This document shows positions 17,030 to 27,472 of a stretch of DNA of 42,726 bases, piece by piece. The DNA is from JACJXF01 sp964349045 (GTDB lineage: Bacteria; Bacteroidota; Bacteroidia; Bacteroidales; GCA-2748055): NCBI GenBank assembly GCA_964349045.1, contig CAYGFI010000021.1, positions 1-42,726 on the forward strand. The letters run 5' to 3'. Position 1 is the first letter of the stretch. Each line of letters starts with the position of its first letter. A program made the translations under genes and the position numbers. The notes under the pieces are model-generated. The model was not told where the DNA came from and ran no database searches. It worked only from the letters and a program-made list of their open reading frames with translations.

Positions 17030-18352
17030 ATGGTAAAATTCACACGAAAAAGTTTTTTTTATTTTGTTTTTACTACCCTGGTATATGCCTTATTATGCCT
17101 GTGGTTTAGATATTTCTGGTTTCTTTCCGGGATAATTCTGATTTTCATTTTTTATTTCACCAACTTTTTCCGGTTTCCGGTTTTTCGTGAAATAAAGATT
17201 CATCCCACTCTTAAAATTACCGGGTCGGTTTTCACAGCTATAATATTAGCCCTGATTTTAACCATGTCAATTAGAACCCTGCTTGTCGAAGCATACAGGA
17301 TACCCACTCCATCTATGGAAAAAACATTGCTTGCTGGTGATTACCTTTTTGTAAGTAAGATCTCTTACGGACCCAAGCTTCCCAATACCCCACTTTCAAT
17401 TCCTTTCTTTCCGAACATGTTGCCCGGCGGAAAACTATGTTATTCGACAGCTTTGGATCTACCCTATAAGCGACTAAAAGGTTTGTCAAAGGTTTCCAGA
17501 AATGATGTAATCGTGTTTAATTTTCCGGAAGGGGATACCGCTGTAGTACAATACCCGGGACAGAATTATTATTCTCTAGTTCGCCAGTTCGGACGGGAAT
17601 ACCTTCATTCCCGGTTTTCATTTGTAACGCATCCGGTCGATAAGCGTGATAATTATATTAAAAGATGTATCGGGATCCCGGGTGATTTTATCAGGATTTC
17701 TGCTTCGGAAGTGATGGTAAATAACGAAAAAATGGCGGAGCTTCCCGGACAACAGTTCAACTATTATGTAAAAACAAAAAATACTCCTCTCAGCGGGGAA
17801 TCTTTAAAGGAATTGGAGTTGAATGCAAATGAGCTTAGCTACAATTCAAATAGCTCAATATATATTTTAAATCTGAACAGGGATAAGAAGGAAAGGATTT
17901 CACATTTTCCTGAAATACAAAGTGTTCAGAGATATACAGAACCTAATCTGTCATTTAAAAACACCGAAGTCTTTCCTCATTCCTTTCATTTTTTATGGTC
18001 GGCTGATGATTTTGGCCCCATTAAGGTTCCGGGAAGAGGAATGAAGGTTAAAATAAATGTGAGTAATATTTCGTTGTATCAGAGAATAATCGAAGTATAT
18101 GAGAAAAATAAGCTGGAGTTACAGGGTGATAGTATCTACATTAATGGTATTTTTGCCGAAACGTACACTTTTAAAATGAATTACTTTTTTGTAATGGGTG
18201 ATAACCGTCATAACTCTGCCGATTCCCGTTTCTGGGGTTTTGTACCCGAAGACCACCTGGTAGGGAAAGCAATAGCTATATGGTTTTCAGCCGATCCTGA
18301 TAAAGGGTTCCGGGGCATCCGTTTAAGTAGAATGTTTAAATCCATAAAATAA
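17030..18352 (+). CDS. lepB: Signal peptidase I (first of two tandem copies)
   Basis: This 440-residue S26 peptidase cleaves signal peptides on the periplasmic side of the inner membrane. Two or three hydrophobic segments occupy residues 8-85. Catalytic Ser95 is in PTPSMEKTL, the general base K211 is in DNYIKRCIGIPGD, and the C-terminal box GDNRHNSADSRFWGFVP is intact. It is longer than E. coli Lep (324) because of an insert of more than 100 residues between the Lys motif and the GDNR box, a feature I also see in the neighbouring copy. The start lies five bases after dapB. Confidence 0.93.
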   Translation: MVKFTRKSFFYFVFTTLVYALLCLWFRYFWFLSGIILIFIFYFTNFFRFPVFREIKIHPTLKITGSVFTAIILALILTMSIRTLLVEAYRIPTPSMEKTLLAGDYLFVSKISYGPKLPNTPLSIPFFPNMLPGGKLCYSTALDLPYKRLKGLSKVSRNDVIVFNFPEGDTAVVQYPGQNYYSLVRQFGREYLHSRFSFVTHPVDKRDNYIKRCIGIPGDFIRISASEVMVNNEKMAELPGQQFNYYVKTKNTPLSGESLKELELNANELSYNSNSSIYILNLNRDKKERISHFPEIQSVQRYTEPNLSFKNTEVFPHSFHFLWSADDFGPIKVPGRGMKVKINVSNISLYQRIIEVYEKNKLELQGDSIYINGIFAETYTFKMNYFFVMGDNRHNSADSRFWGFVPEDHLVGKAIAIWFSADPDKGFRGIRLSRMFKSIK

Positions 18353-18364
18353 AAATCCTGTATC

Positions 18365-19765
18365 ATGTTTGAATTTCGTAAGCATAAATATTTCCGTTTC
18401 GGATTAGCGGCTTTTCTTTACCTGCTTTTTGTTATCTGGCTTGGGAATTATTGGTATCTATTTGGTCTTGGAATCATCTTTGATCTATATATCACAAAAA
18501 AAGTTAACTGGACTTTCTGGAAAAAAAGAAATGAAAAAAACAGTACAATTATTGAATGGCTCGATGCACTCATTTTTGCCGTGGTTGCTGTAACACTGAT
18601 CAATATTTATTTCTTTCAGAATTATAAAATTCCCACACCATCCATGGAAAGCACCATGCTGGTTGGCGATCATCTTTATGTAAGCAAAATGTCATACGGA
18701 CCGCGAGTTCCAAATACACCCATAGCATTTCCATTTACCCAGAACCGTCTGCCAATTGTTAATAAGGAATCATACCTCACATGGATACAACTTCCACATA
18801 AACGGTTAGCAGGATTTGGAAAGGTAAAACGAAACGATATTGTAGTTTTTAATTTTCCTGCCGGTGACACCGTTGTTGTTGAACAATCGGCCAGGAGCTA
18901 TTATTCAATAGTACGTGAATATGCCATGGGAGCTAAATCGAGGGATATTTACGCGAAAAAACCTGTCCTTCCATGGGAATCTTATATGGAACAGGCCAGG
19001 CAGGTTGTACGTGCCTCCAGGAATTTTCACATTGTTAACAGACCCGTTGATCGCAGAGATAACTATATTAAAAGGTGTGTGGCCATTCCCGGTGACAGTC
19101 TGGAAGTTAGAAACGGTGATGTATATATTAACGGGGAACCTCAACCTGATTTCATCGGGATACAATATGAGTACCTTATTCAGACCAATGGACAACCACT
19201 GAATCCGAGGGTGATGGCAAAATATGGTATCAGCGGGGAATTCCTCGGAATACAGAATAATCCCAAGTATTATCTCCCGCTAAATAAAGCAACAGCCGAA
19301 AAAATTAAAAAAGAAATAACCAATATTACTAAAGTTGAAAGGCAGATTTATAATTCTCCTGATTTTCAGACTTTTCCAAATAGTCAGCAATTTTCATGGA
19401 GTGTCGATCAGTATGGCCCTTTATGGATCCCGAAAAAAGGCGTAACCGTATCTCTTACCACAGAAAATCTGGCTTATTTTGATAGAATTATTGAAGCCTA
19501 TGAAGGCAATACCCTGCGCGTAAAGGACGGAATTATTTTTATCAATGGCGAGGTTGCCACAGAATATACATTTAAGATGGATTATTATTTTATGATGGGC
19601 GACAACCGCCATCGTTCAGCCGACTCCCGTTTCTGGGGATTTGTACCGGATGATCATATTATCGGGAAACCCAAATTTATATGGTTATCTACTGAAAAAG
19701 AGCAAAGTTTTCCTAAAAGTATTCGCTGGAACCGTTTTTTTAAGGTGGTTGATGCGGCTGAATAG
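18365..19765 (+). CDS. lepB: Signal peptidase I (second tandem copy)
   Basis: The 466-residue paralogue of the preceding gene has Ser93 in PTPSMESTM, K236 in DNYIKRCVAIPGD and the box GDNRHRSADSRFWGFVP, so it looks active. Hydrophobic segments lie at about 12-45 and 65-85. The two copies share motifs but differ clearly in the region between the Ser and Lys motifs, where this one has a longer insert containing RSYYSIVREYAMGAKSRD. Differing substrate preference is possible. Only 12 bases separate it from copy one. Its 3' side borders the arabinan locus, after 277 bases without a gene in which I see no clear promoter or terminator. Confidence 0.93.
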   Translation: MFEFRKHKYFRFGLAAFLYLLFVIWLGNYWYLFGLGIIFDLYITKKVNWTFWKKRNEKNSTIIEWLDALIFAVVAVTLINIYFFQNYKIPTPSMESTMLVGDHLYVSKMSYGPRVPNTPIAFPFTQNRLPIVNKESYLTWIQLPHKRLAGFGKVKRNDIVVFNFPAGDTVVVEQSARSYYSIVREYAMGAKSRDIYAKKPVLPWESYMEQARQVVRASRNFHIVNRPVDRRDNYIKRCVAIPGDSLEVRNGDVYINGEPQPDFIGIQYEYLIQTNGQPLNPRVMAKYGISGEFLGIQNNPKYYLPLNKATAEKIKKEITNITKVERQIYNSPDFQTFPNSQQFSWSVDQYGPLWIPKKGVTVSLTTENLAYFDRIIEAYEGNTLRVKDGIIFINGEVATEYTFKMDYYFMMGDNRHRSADSRFWGFVPDDHIIGKPKFIWLSTEKEQSFPKSIRWNRFFKVVDAAE

Positions 19766-20042
19766 GAATGAATCCTGTTATCTTTTAAAACACAGGTTAA
19801 AAATTTTATGATAAAGGAGTATTGGATAACGATTAAAGTGCTGAGTATTTATAAATTAACACTTTTATCTTTATCCCTGAATCAGTCGATTAATTCAAAT
19901 CATTCATTGTTCCTGATCCAAACATACTGACCAAAAAAATCAGGAATCTTCTTCTTTCCACCTTTTTTCCAAAATTGTCCACCTTTAGCTTATAATACTA
20001 TTCTAAATTCATCTTAGTTTTTACCTAAGCATTATTTTTTGT

Positions 20043-21743
20043 ATGCAACAACACTGCATGGTTTCATTAAGAGTTTTGAACAGGAAAATTATTATTCATT
20101 TAAACAGTTTGATTTTACTGCTCTTTTTTTATACTGTTAATGCTCATGCACTCCAAAATCATACTGGCGCTCACGATCCTTCCAGTATTATAAAATGTGA
20201 GGACACATATTGGATATTTACTACCGGTAATGGTATTTATGCTATGTATTCAAATGATCTGGTTAAATGGACAGCAGGTAAAACACCTTTTTCAATAGGA
20301 AGTTTTCCAGCCTGGATTACAGGGTATGTTCCGGCTTTTGAGGGTCATTTCTGGGCCCCGGAATGTATCTATATGAATGGAAAATATTACCTGTATTACT
20401 CATGCTCTTCCTGGGGTTCAAAGAAATCGGCAATTGGATTGTTAACCAACAAAACGCTAAATCCTGATTCCAAAGATTATTACTGGCAGGATGAAGGAAT
20501 GGTTGTCTACTCCACTGAGGGTGGAGATGTAAATTGTATTGATCCTTCCGTATTTCGTGATGATGATGGTAAAATTTGGCTAACATATGGCTCTTATTTT
20601 GGCGGGATAAGGATTGCAGAACTTGATAATATATCGGGTAAAACTGCAGGAACTTACCACATACCAGTTGCAACAGGTGATTGTGAAGCTTCCTATGTAA
20701 TTAATCATGATACATATTACTATCTTTTTATTAACCGGGGTTCTTGTTGCCAGGGACTTTCGAGTACCTACTATATACAGGTCGGCAGATCTTTAAACCC
20801 AACAGGTCCGTTTTTGGATAAAACAGGCAGGGATCTTTTTGGCGGCGGAGGGACCACTGTTTTAAGTACCAGCGGAGATTATATCGGCCCCGGCTGTCTT
20901 GGATATTTTATTGAAAATGGTACCGAATGGATTAGTTACCATTATTATGATGGTGCAAATTATGGAAATGCGACATTAAACATTGGAACTGTTTTCTGGG
21001 ATGATTCAGATTGGCCGGTAATAACCAGCAATTGGATTGACGATGGAACCTATACCATTATAAATTCCAAAAGTAACCTTGTCTGGCAATATGCAGGTGC
21101 CGGTTTTGAGGATGTAATCTTAGAACAGGGAGAATATATAAAAGTTGATAATCAGAAATGGACATTTCAGTCGGTTGGGACTGGAAATTACAAAATTTAT
21201 GCTGTCGGAGCTGGTTTGATTGCAAAGTTGGAGGGTTGTTCCGGAGATGCAGGTAAAAAAATTGTTTTAGGCAATTGGCAGGCTTTCACCTGTGATATCT
21301 GGAAAGTGGAAAGAACCTCAGACGATAAATACGTTTTATCCTCCAACCTAAGCAATCGTGTTGCTGAGGTAATTCAGTCTTCAATTATTACGGGTACCCA
21401 ATTACAAATTAACAATTATTCAGGTTCGGATAATCAAAAATGGAAAATCAAGGATACCTCATTTTATGTTTCATCGAAAGATATATTTAATGTGAATGGA
21501 GGAAGTGTGATTTTATACCCAAATCCCAGCCCGAACGGAGTATTTACAATAGAACTTGGTATATCAAACAGTGATTCTCCCTTCTCTATTGCGGTATTCA
21601 CTTTAGATGGCAGGCAAATTCAATACATTCAGTATGAAGGGAAAGAATCATTTACTCTTGATTCTAATTTGAAACAGGGAGTATATATGATTCAGGTTCG
21701 CCTTCCATTAGAAATTATTAATAGAAAACTGATCATACAGTAA
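20043..21743 (+). CDS. Secreted GH43 arabinanase-like enzyme with beta-trefoil lectin domain and T9SS sorting domain
   Basis: Four parts can be read in the 566-residue protein. The signal peptide ends near residue 37. A GH43 five-bladed catalytic domain spans about 38-330, with the expected triad D45 (AHDPS), D167 (CIDPSVF) and E215 (GDCEASYV). A ricin-type beta-trefoil (CBM13-like) spans about 337-475 with QKW motifs at 371 and 465. A T9SS type A C-terminal domain starts at about 487 (LYPNPSPNG) and ends in NRKLIIQ. GH43 members of this look are mostly endo- or exo-1,5-alpha-L-arabinanases. The sorting domain implies surface attachment or release through type IX secretion, so this is probably the first enzyme to attack polymeric arabinan. 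It opens the carbohydrate locus and is followed by the LamG gene. Confidence 0.88.
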   Translation: MQQHCMVSLRVLNRKIIIHLNSLILLLFFYTVNAHALQNHTGAHDPSSIIKCEDTYWIFTTGNGIYAMYSNDLVKWTAGKTPFSIGSFPAWITGYVPAFEGHFWAPECIYMNGKYYLYYSCSSWGSKKSAIGLLTNKTLNPDSKDYYWQDEGMVVYSTEGGDVNCIDPSVFRDDDGKIWLTYGSYFGGIRIAELDNISGKTAGTYHIPVATGDCEASYVINHDTYYYLFINRGSCCQGLSSTYYIQVGRSLNPTGPFLDKTGRDLFGGGGTTVLSTSGDYIGPGCLGYFIENGTEWISYHYYDGANYGNATLNIGTVFWDDSDWPVITSNWIDDGTYTIINSKSNLVWQYAGAGFEDVILEQGEYIKVDNQKWTFQSVGTGNYKIYAVGAGLIAKLEGCSGDAGKKIVLGNWQAFTCDIWKVERTSDDKYVLSSNLSNRVAEVIQSSIITGTQLQINNYSGSDNQKWKIKDTSFYVSSKDIFNVNGGSVILYPNPSPNGVFTIELGISNSDSPFSIAVFTLDGRQIQYIQYEGKESFTLDSNLKQGVYMIQVRLPLEIINRKLIIQ

Positions 21744-21776
21744 TTTAAATTTTTAACTAAAACTAAATGATAAGCT

Positions 21777-22712
21777 ATGAAAACAATTTTACTTACAATT
21801 TCTGCAATTATGTTTGTTGCAAACATAAGTTTTGCGCAAATAGCAAAATGGCCGCTTGATCAAGACACTAAGGATGCTGTTGGAAGTAACCATGGGATTC
21901 CATCAGAAAACGGAGTTGCTTTCGTTACGGATGATATCAGGGGAAAAGTGTTGGAACTTGACGGCGTAACGGGTTTTATTACACTACCTGAGGGTATTTT
22001 TACCGGAGCTGAAGATGCTACAGTAACCTGCTGGTTTAAATGGTCGGGAGGGGCCAACTGGCAGCGCGTTTACGGTTTCGGTCATATTAATGACCCCTGG
22101 GCTATGTTTTATATGTCTCCACAGGATGGTATCACACCAAATATGTTGCATGTTACAATATTGGGACAAACACAGGGTGAATGGTTTGACTACAGACCTG
22201 ACTCTATTGAAACCAATCAATGGTATTTCACTGCTGCTGTATTTAAGGCAGATACTTTCAGATTCTATTTAAATAACAAAATGATAATTGAAGAAGACAC
22301 CATAAATGTAAATCCTTCCGATTTTCAGCCGGTTGGCGCATCTGAAAACTATATAGGAAAAAGTCACTGGCCGGATGCAACTTTTAATGGCAGAATTGAT
22401 GATCTGAGAATCTATAATACAGCGTTGTCGACAGCAGAAATCCTTGATCTTTACGGACCTGTCACAGCTATTAGCCATAGAAAGCCGGAATCAAACCTGA
22501 ATATTTATGGATATGATGGCAAAATCTGTTTTTCAGGTTTCGATGAAAATCAGGTAAGTTCCATTTCTGTCTATAACATCGCTGGAATTAAGGTATTCTC
22601 CACAGATAAAATCGCGCAATTGAAAAATCTGGATCTGAGAACAGGTTTGTATGTTGTTAATTTAAACATCGGTCAGCAACATATTTCCAAAAAAGTTGTA
22701 TTAACAAAATAG
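21777..22712 (+). CDS. LamG/concanavalin-A-like domain protein with T9SS sorting domain
   Basis: The 311-residue exported protein has a signal peptide ending near SFAQ (21). A LamG-type jelly roll covers about 22-225, with WPLDQDTKDAVGSNHG, a central VTCWFKWSG and the closing GRIDDLRIYNTALS. A C-terminal T9SS domain (about 235-311) ends in KKVVLTK. No catalytic residues of a known glycosidase are apparent. It lies 33 bases after the GH43-T9SS gene and before a strong terminator, so both form a two-gene unit. The likely role is surface glycan binding or assistance to the GH43, but this is inference. Confidence 0.82.
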   Translation: MKTILLTISAIMFVANISFAQIAKWPLDQDTKDAVGSNHGIPSENGVAFVTDDIRGKVLELDGVTGFITLPEGIFTGAEDATVTCWFKWSGGANWQRVYGFGHINDPWAMFYMSPQDGITPNMLHVTILGQTQGEWFDYRPDSIETNQWYFTAAVFKADTFRFYLNNKMIIEEDTINVNPSDFQPVGASENYIGKSHWPDATFNGRIDDLRIYNTALSTAEILDLYGPVTAISHRKPESNLNIYGYDGKICFSGFDENQVSSISVYNIAGIKVFSTDKIAQLKNLDLRTGLYVVNLNIGQQHISKKVVLTK

Positions 22713-22737
22713 TTATCCTGAACTATAAGCCATGGTG

Positions 22738-22769
22738 AAACCTCCGGATTTAAATTCCGGAGGTTTTTT
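22738..22769 (+). terminator. Intrinsic terminator after the LamG gene
   Basis: CCTCCGGA pairs with TCCGGAGG, extended by AAA/TTT to 11 pairs, with a TTTAAAT loop and a run of six T. It separates the GH43-LamG unit from the regulator gene. Confidence 0.88.
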
Positions 22770-22971
22770 ATTATTAATTCTTGGTATTATTAAAAACTAT
22801 GTAATTATTATTATCAGGCGGGATTGAAAAAATTTTATTTCCCCATTCTCAGGAACAATTTGGAAATGAGACAATACTTATCCTGATTATTTCTTTTCAC
22901 AGGTTGTTTTATGGTTTAGCTAAAAAATACTTTATATTTCGTTTCGATAAAATGCAATTCTTGAATAGAAT

Positions 22972-22979
22972 TAATTTTG
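22972..22979 (+). promoter_or_regulatory. -7 element of the HTCS gene
   Basis: TAATTTTG fits TAnnTTTG exactly and predicts a start near 22984, 17 bases before the ATG at 23001. This argues against the in-frame TTG at 22977 as translation start. Confidence 0.5.
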
Positions 22980-23000
22980 AGCGGAAATTGCTTCAAATAT

Positions 23001-26000
23001 ATGATTCTTGTTAAGGGACATAAGGTAAAAGAGATTAGAGCTTTAATCATTATTTTATACGTTTTGATGCTGAGCGGGCCATTACTTGCCCAGAATCGAA
23101 ATTTCAGGTTTCAATATCTGACAGCTGATCAGGGTCTTTCTCAGAATTTTGTTGATTGTATATTAAAAGATAGTTTCGGATTTATGTGGTTCGGTACAAG
23201 AAACGGACTGAACCGGTTTGATGGCTATAGATTCACTGTATATAAAAATGATATCCAGAATCAGAAATCCATATCCAATAACCTGGTCAGGACGTTATGT
23301 GAGGATGCGTATGGTAACATCTGGATCGGCACAAATAAAAGCGTGGATATTTACCTTTACGAAAAGGATCGTTTTATTTCATTATCAAATGATACATCAG
23401 TAAACCAGGTTCTTGCCAATGTAATTATTAATTGTATTATATCGGATCAGAAAGGTGATATCTGGATAGGTACTGATAAAGGATTATTTATCCTGAATGG
23501 TATATTGCCAAACGGCGGATTTTCTAAAATGACTTACCTCCAGCATTCCGAATCGGCTGGCTCAATAAGTAATAATCTTATCAATTATCTGTATGAAGAC
23601 CATAAGGGTCGTATGTGGATTGGTACTAATCAGGGACTGGATTTGTTCAATGAGAATGATGGCGTTTTGAAAAGTTTTAGGTACGATCAAAATAACAATT
23701 CTACATTATCCAATAATGAAATTTTGTCAATTTTATATGACCGGAATGACAATTTGTGGGTTGGTACAACTATTGGATTAAACCGTCTTGTGCCCGAAAC
23801 GGGAGTAAATGAAAGATATTACCATATTCCTAATCAAGGTTCCTCACTTGCCCACAACACAGTTAAGTGCATAACTGTAGATAACACAGGTAAAGTAATT
23901 GTTGGAACTTTAGGTGGGGTTAGCATTTATAATTTTGAGTCAAATAATTTCGCAAATTATACACACGAGATTAATTCATACAACTGCATCAATAATGATT
24001 TCATTAATTCGGTTTTCGCAGACCAGGAGGGGAATATCTGGATTGGTACAGAAAGAGGCGGAATAAACAGGTACAACATTTATCAGAACGAGTTTGAATA
24101 TTTTGAGTACAAAGCAGGCAATAATCAAAGTTTGAGCCATAATACCGTAAACTCAGTTCTGGAGGATAAAAAAAACATATGGATCGGTACCGCCGGTGGA
24201 GGATTAAATAAAATAGATAAAACAACCGGTAGATATACTCACTATAAAAATAATCCTCTTGATCCCACAAGCATAAATAATGATTTTATTACATCTATTT
24301 ACAGGGATAAAAATGGGAATATCTGGCTTGGGACATGGGGAAACGGGATTAACCTTTTAAGTTCAGAAAGAATAAAAACCGGAATTTTTGATCATTACTT
24401 TCAAATACAGGGCAATCCTAATTCGCTTATAAATGATTATGTTTCAACTATTACATCCGACAAAAAAGGAAATCTCTGGATTGGAACTTTTGGCGGATTG
24501 AACAAATTTGACCCGGTTAGTCAGTCATTTATACACATAGATGGAAACCTTCCTGAAAACCAGGTTTCGAAAGTTGGTTGTTTACACTTCGACAAGAATG
24601 AAAATTTATGGATTGGAACAGAACAGGGATTATATAAAATATATAACCCGGATTCAATGCATACCCATCCAGAAAAATACAAGATAAGGAAATACACAAA
24701 ATCTTCTGTTTTAAATGGATCCATAAGCGGAAACTACGTCATTTCCATTTTCGAAGATTCAAAAGGCTCTTTATGGTTTGGAACTTATGGTGATGGCTTA
24801 AATAAGCTGGTCCATGATTCACTTGACGGACCCGATAGTTTTATTTATTATACTGAAAATGATGGACTTGCTAATAATATTGTCTATGGAATTCAGGAAG
24901 ATAAAAATGAAAATCTCTGGCTGAGTACTGATAACGGTCTATCACGGTTCAACCCTAAATCCGGAGAATTCAGAAATTATTATATATCTGATGGACTTCA
25001 GAGTAATCAGTTTTACTGGTCATCACACTTCACAAATGAAGAGGGTAAAATGTATTTTGGCAATATGAAAGGCCTGATAGCATTTTTCCCGGAGAAAATT
25101 GCAGACAGGAATATTGAAGATAACCTGGTAATTACCAATTTCCAGGTTTTTAATCAATCCGTTGAAATCGGTAAAAAATACTATGATGAACTTCTCCTGA
25201 ATACATCCGTTGTAAAAGTTGATAAAATCAATCTATCGTATAAAGTAAAAGAGTTCTCCTTTGAATTTGCAGTACTGGATTTTGATCAAACAGAAAAAAT
25301 CCAGTACCGTTATAAAATGCAAAATTTTGATAAGGAATGGAATTATGTTGGATATGAAAGACGTTTTGTAAGTTATACCAACCTTAAAGGGGGGGATTAC
25401 ACCTTTATTGTCCAGGCTGCCCTGGATAATAAAATGTGGGGAAACAGTAACCTGAAAATCCAGATTCATATTATACCACCATTTTGGGTTCGATGGTGGT
25501 TTGTATTGATAGTGGGTTTGATATCACTTTCTTCTGTGGTCGCTTACAACAGGTACAGAACCTATGCCCTTAAACAAAGAAAGAAAGTTCTTGAATTACA
25601 GGTTAAAGAACGCACTGCGCAGATCGAAGGACAAAATCAACAACTCGAATTGCAAAACATTGAAATCCTTGAACAAAGGGATAAGCTGATGGATATGAAT
25701 AAAAAGGTCCAGCTGGCAAACCAGGAACAAATGAGGTTTTTCATACATTTATCTCATGAATTCAGAACACCCTTAACGCTGATTATTTCTCCAATTGACC
25801 AGGTAATCTCTAAGCTAGATGAAAAAACTGATTTCTCAAAAAAACTGCTGATTGCAAAGAAAAATGCAAACCGGCTGCTTCATCTGGTTAATCAATTATT
25901 GGAGATTCGCAGAATTAAAACCGGTAGGTATGAACTCAAAGCTAACAAAGTTGATATTGTAAAATTTCTTGAAAATATATCACAATCCTTCAGCAACCTT

Positions 26001-27371
26001 TCCGCTCAGCAAAATATTAAGTATAGTTTTATTCCAGGGCAGAATACACTCTTTACGTATACGGATAAGGAAAAACTGGAAAGCATTTTTTATAATGTCG
26101 TTTCCAATGCAATAAAATATACACCCGAAGGAGGAAGTATCTCTGTAAGAGTTTCGCTTGTGAGTGAGTATCCTGATAAACATTCACATGAAGATGAAAT
26201 TGCCATTGTAAAACAAAAGAATGAATGGAATGGTAAGCTTATTGAATTAATTATCAGTGATACCGGAATTGGAATTGAAAAGGAATATCTTAAGGATATT
26301 TTCAGACGTTTTTATAGGGTGTCAATTGAAAATATTAATATTCCGGGTACAGGTATTGGCCTTTATATTACTAAAGAACTGGTTAAAGCATTACGCGGTT
26401 GGTTGTTTGTCAGAAGTTCTCCGGGGAAAGGCTCGGAATTTAAATTTCTTTTTCCCTATGGTAAAGACTACCTTTCAGATAATGAGATAGATGAAAAAAC
26501 TACCGATAATGTGGAGTCCGATGAAAAAATGCACCTTACAACTCTTTCCGAATTGATTGAAACCAGGAAAAAAGCGGGAAACATCGTACCTGACAATTCA
26601 AAAAATAATATATATAAATCCCTTGTACTCCTGGTTGATGATGATTCCGACCTCTGCGAATATATTTCGGACTATATTTCCCGTGATTTTAACGTTTTAA
26701 TTGCAAAAAATGGGATTGAAGGATTGGAGAAAGCCAGACTTTTTTTACCGGATATTATAATATCAGATTACGTAATGCCAAAGATGGATGGATTGGAATT
26801 TTGCTCCTTATTAAAATCAGATATTCAGATTTCTCATATTCCGTTTATTTTGTTATCAGCAAGAACTGAGGTGGAAGTGATAATTGATGGTTTTGAAACC
26901 GGTGCGGATGATTACCTTCAAAAACCTTTTGAACTGTTAATCCTGGAGGCTAAAATAAAAAGTGTGATTGAAAACCGTTTAAGACTTAAAAAATTGTTTA
27001 GCTCCAGCCTTATTCCGGATTTGAAAAAGATCACCTCAAACACAGTTGATAATAAGTTTTTAAAGCAGGCAGTTGAAATTATTGAAAGCAAAATGGCTAA
27101 TTCTGATTTTGGCGTACCTGACCTGGCCTTGGAATTATGTGTCAGCCGCAGCCTTCTTCATAAAAAACTAAGCTCATTAGTCGGCCAATCAGCATTTGAT
27201 TTCATTATTTCTCTAAGACTGAAACGTGCTGCACAGTTAATTATCGAAGGATCATTAAAAATTTCGGAAATTGCATATCAGGTAGGGTTTAATGATCCCA
27301 AATATTTCACGCGTTGTTTTAAAAAACATTTTGAAAAAACTCCATCGCAGTACTTACACGAAGTGAAATAA
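23001..27371 (+). CDS. Hybrid two-component system sensor/regulator (HTCS)
   Basis: The 1456-residue protein joins sensor and regulator in one chain. A signal peptide (to about 31) is followed by a periplasmic two-bladed propeller sensor built of many Reg_prop repeats with recurring IWIGT/LWIGT (about 35-700), then a Y_Y_Y domain (about 715-825). One membrane segment lies near 830-853, with a coiled linker after it. The histidine kinase part has H919 in LSHEFRTPL, an N-box NVVSNAIKYTPEGG near 1030 and GTGIGLYI. A receiver domain with D1256 (ISDYVMPKMDG) and an AraC-type DNA-binding domain (about 1360-1456) complete it. HTCS proteins bind a specific oligosaccharide in the periplasm and activate the adjacent locus. 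Neighbours suggest an arabino-oligosaccharide as signal. All phosphorelay residues are present. Confidence 0.95.
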   Translation: MILVKGHKVKEIRALIIILYVLMLSGPLLAQNRNFRFQYLTADQGLSQNFVDCILKDSFGFMWFGTRNGLNRFDGYRFTVYKNDIQNQKSISNNLVRTLCEDAYGNIWIGTNKSVDIYLYEKDRFISLSNDTSVNQVLANVIINCIISDQKGDIWIGTDKGLFILNGILPNGGFSKMTYLQHSESAGSISNNLINYLYEDHKGRMWIGTNQGLDLFNENDGVLKSFRYDQNNNSTLSNNEILSILYDRNDNLWVGTTIGLNRLVPETGVNERYYHIPNQGSSLAHNTVKCITVDNTGKVIVGTLGGVSIYNFESNNFANYTHEINSYNCINNDFINSVFADQEGNIWIGTERGGINRYNIYQNEFEYFEYKAGNNQSLSHNTVNSVLEDKKNIWIGTAGGGLNKIDKTTGRYTHYKNNPLDPTSINNDFITSIYRDKNGNIWLGTWGNGINLLSSERIKTGIFDHYFQIQGNPNSLINDYVSTITSDKKGNLWIGTFGGLNKFDPVSQSFIHIDGNLPENQVSKVGCLHFDKNENLWIGTEQGLYKIYNPDSMHTHPEKYKIRKYTKSSVLNGSISGNYVISIFEDSKGSLWFGTYGDGLNKLVHDSLDGPDSFIYYTENDGLANNIVYGIQEDKNENLWLSTDNGLSRFNPKSGEFRNYYISDGLQSNQFYWSSHFTNEEGKMYFGNMKGLIAFFPEKIADRNIEDNLVITNFQVFNQSVEIGKKYYDELLLNTSVVKVDKINLSYKVKEFSFEFAVLDFDQTEKIQYRYKMQNFDKEWNYVGYERRFVSYTNLKGGDYTFIVQAALDNKMWGNSNLKIQIHIIPPFWVRWWFVLIVGLISLSSVVAYNRYRTYALKQRKKVLELQVKERTAQIEGQNQQLELQNIEILEQRDKLMDMNKKVQLANQEQMRFFIHLSHEFRTPLTLIISPIDQVISKLDEKTDFSKKLLIAKKNANRLLHLVNQLLEIRRIKTGRYELKANKVDIVKFLENISQSFSNLSAQQNIKYSFIPGQNTLFTYTDKEKLESIFYNVVSNAIKYTPEGGSISVRVSLVSEYPDKHSHEDEIAIVKQKNEWNGKLIELIISDTGIGIEKEYLKDIFRRFYRVSIENINIPGTGIGLYITKELVKALRGWLFVRSSPGKGSEFKFLFPYGKDYLSDNEIDEKTTDNVESDEKMHLTTLSELIETRKKAGNIVPDNSKNNIYKSLVLLVDDDSDLCEYISDYISRDFNVLIAKNGIEGLEKARLFLPDIIISDYVMPKMDGLEFCSLLKSDIQISHIPFILLSARTEVEVIIDGFETGADDYLQKPFELLILEAKIKSVIENRLRLKKLFSSSLIPDLKKITSNTVDNKFLKQAVEIIESKMANSDFGVPDLALELCVSRSLLHKKLSSLVGQSAFDFIISLRLKRAAQLIIEGSLKISEIAYQVGFNDPKYFTRCFKKHFEKTPSQYLHEVK

Positions 27372-27472
27372 ATAGTATTTCGATTAATTCCAACAGAATA
27401 TTTTATTATCCTCCAAAAATACAAGATTGTACTCCAATCTATGGACATACCGGGTTTATTTTAGAGTAACCT

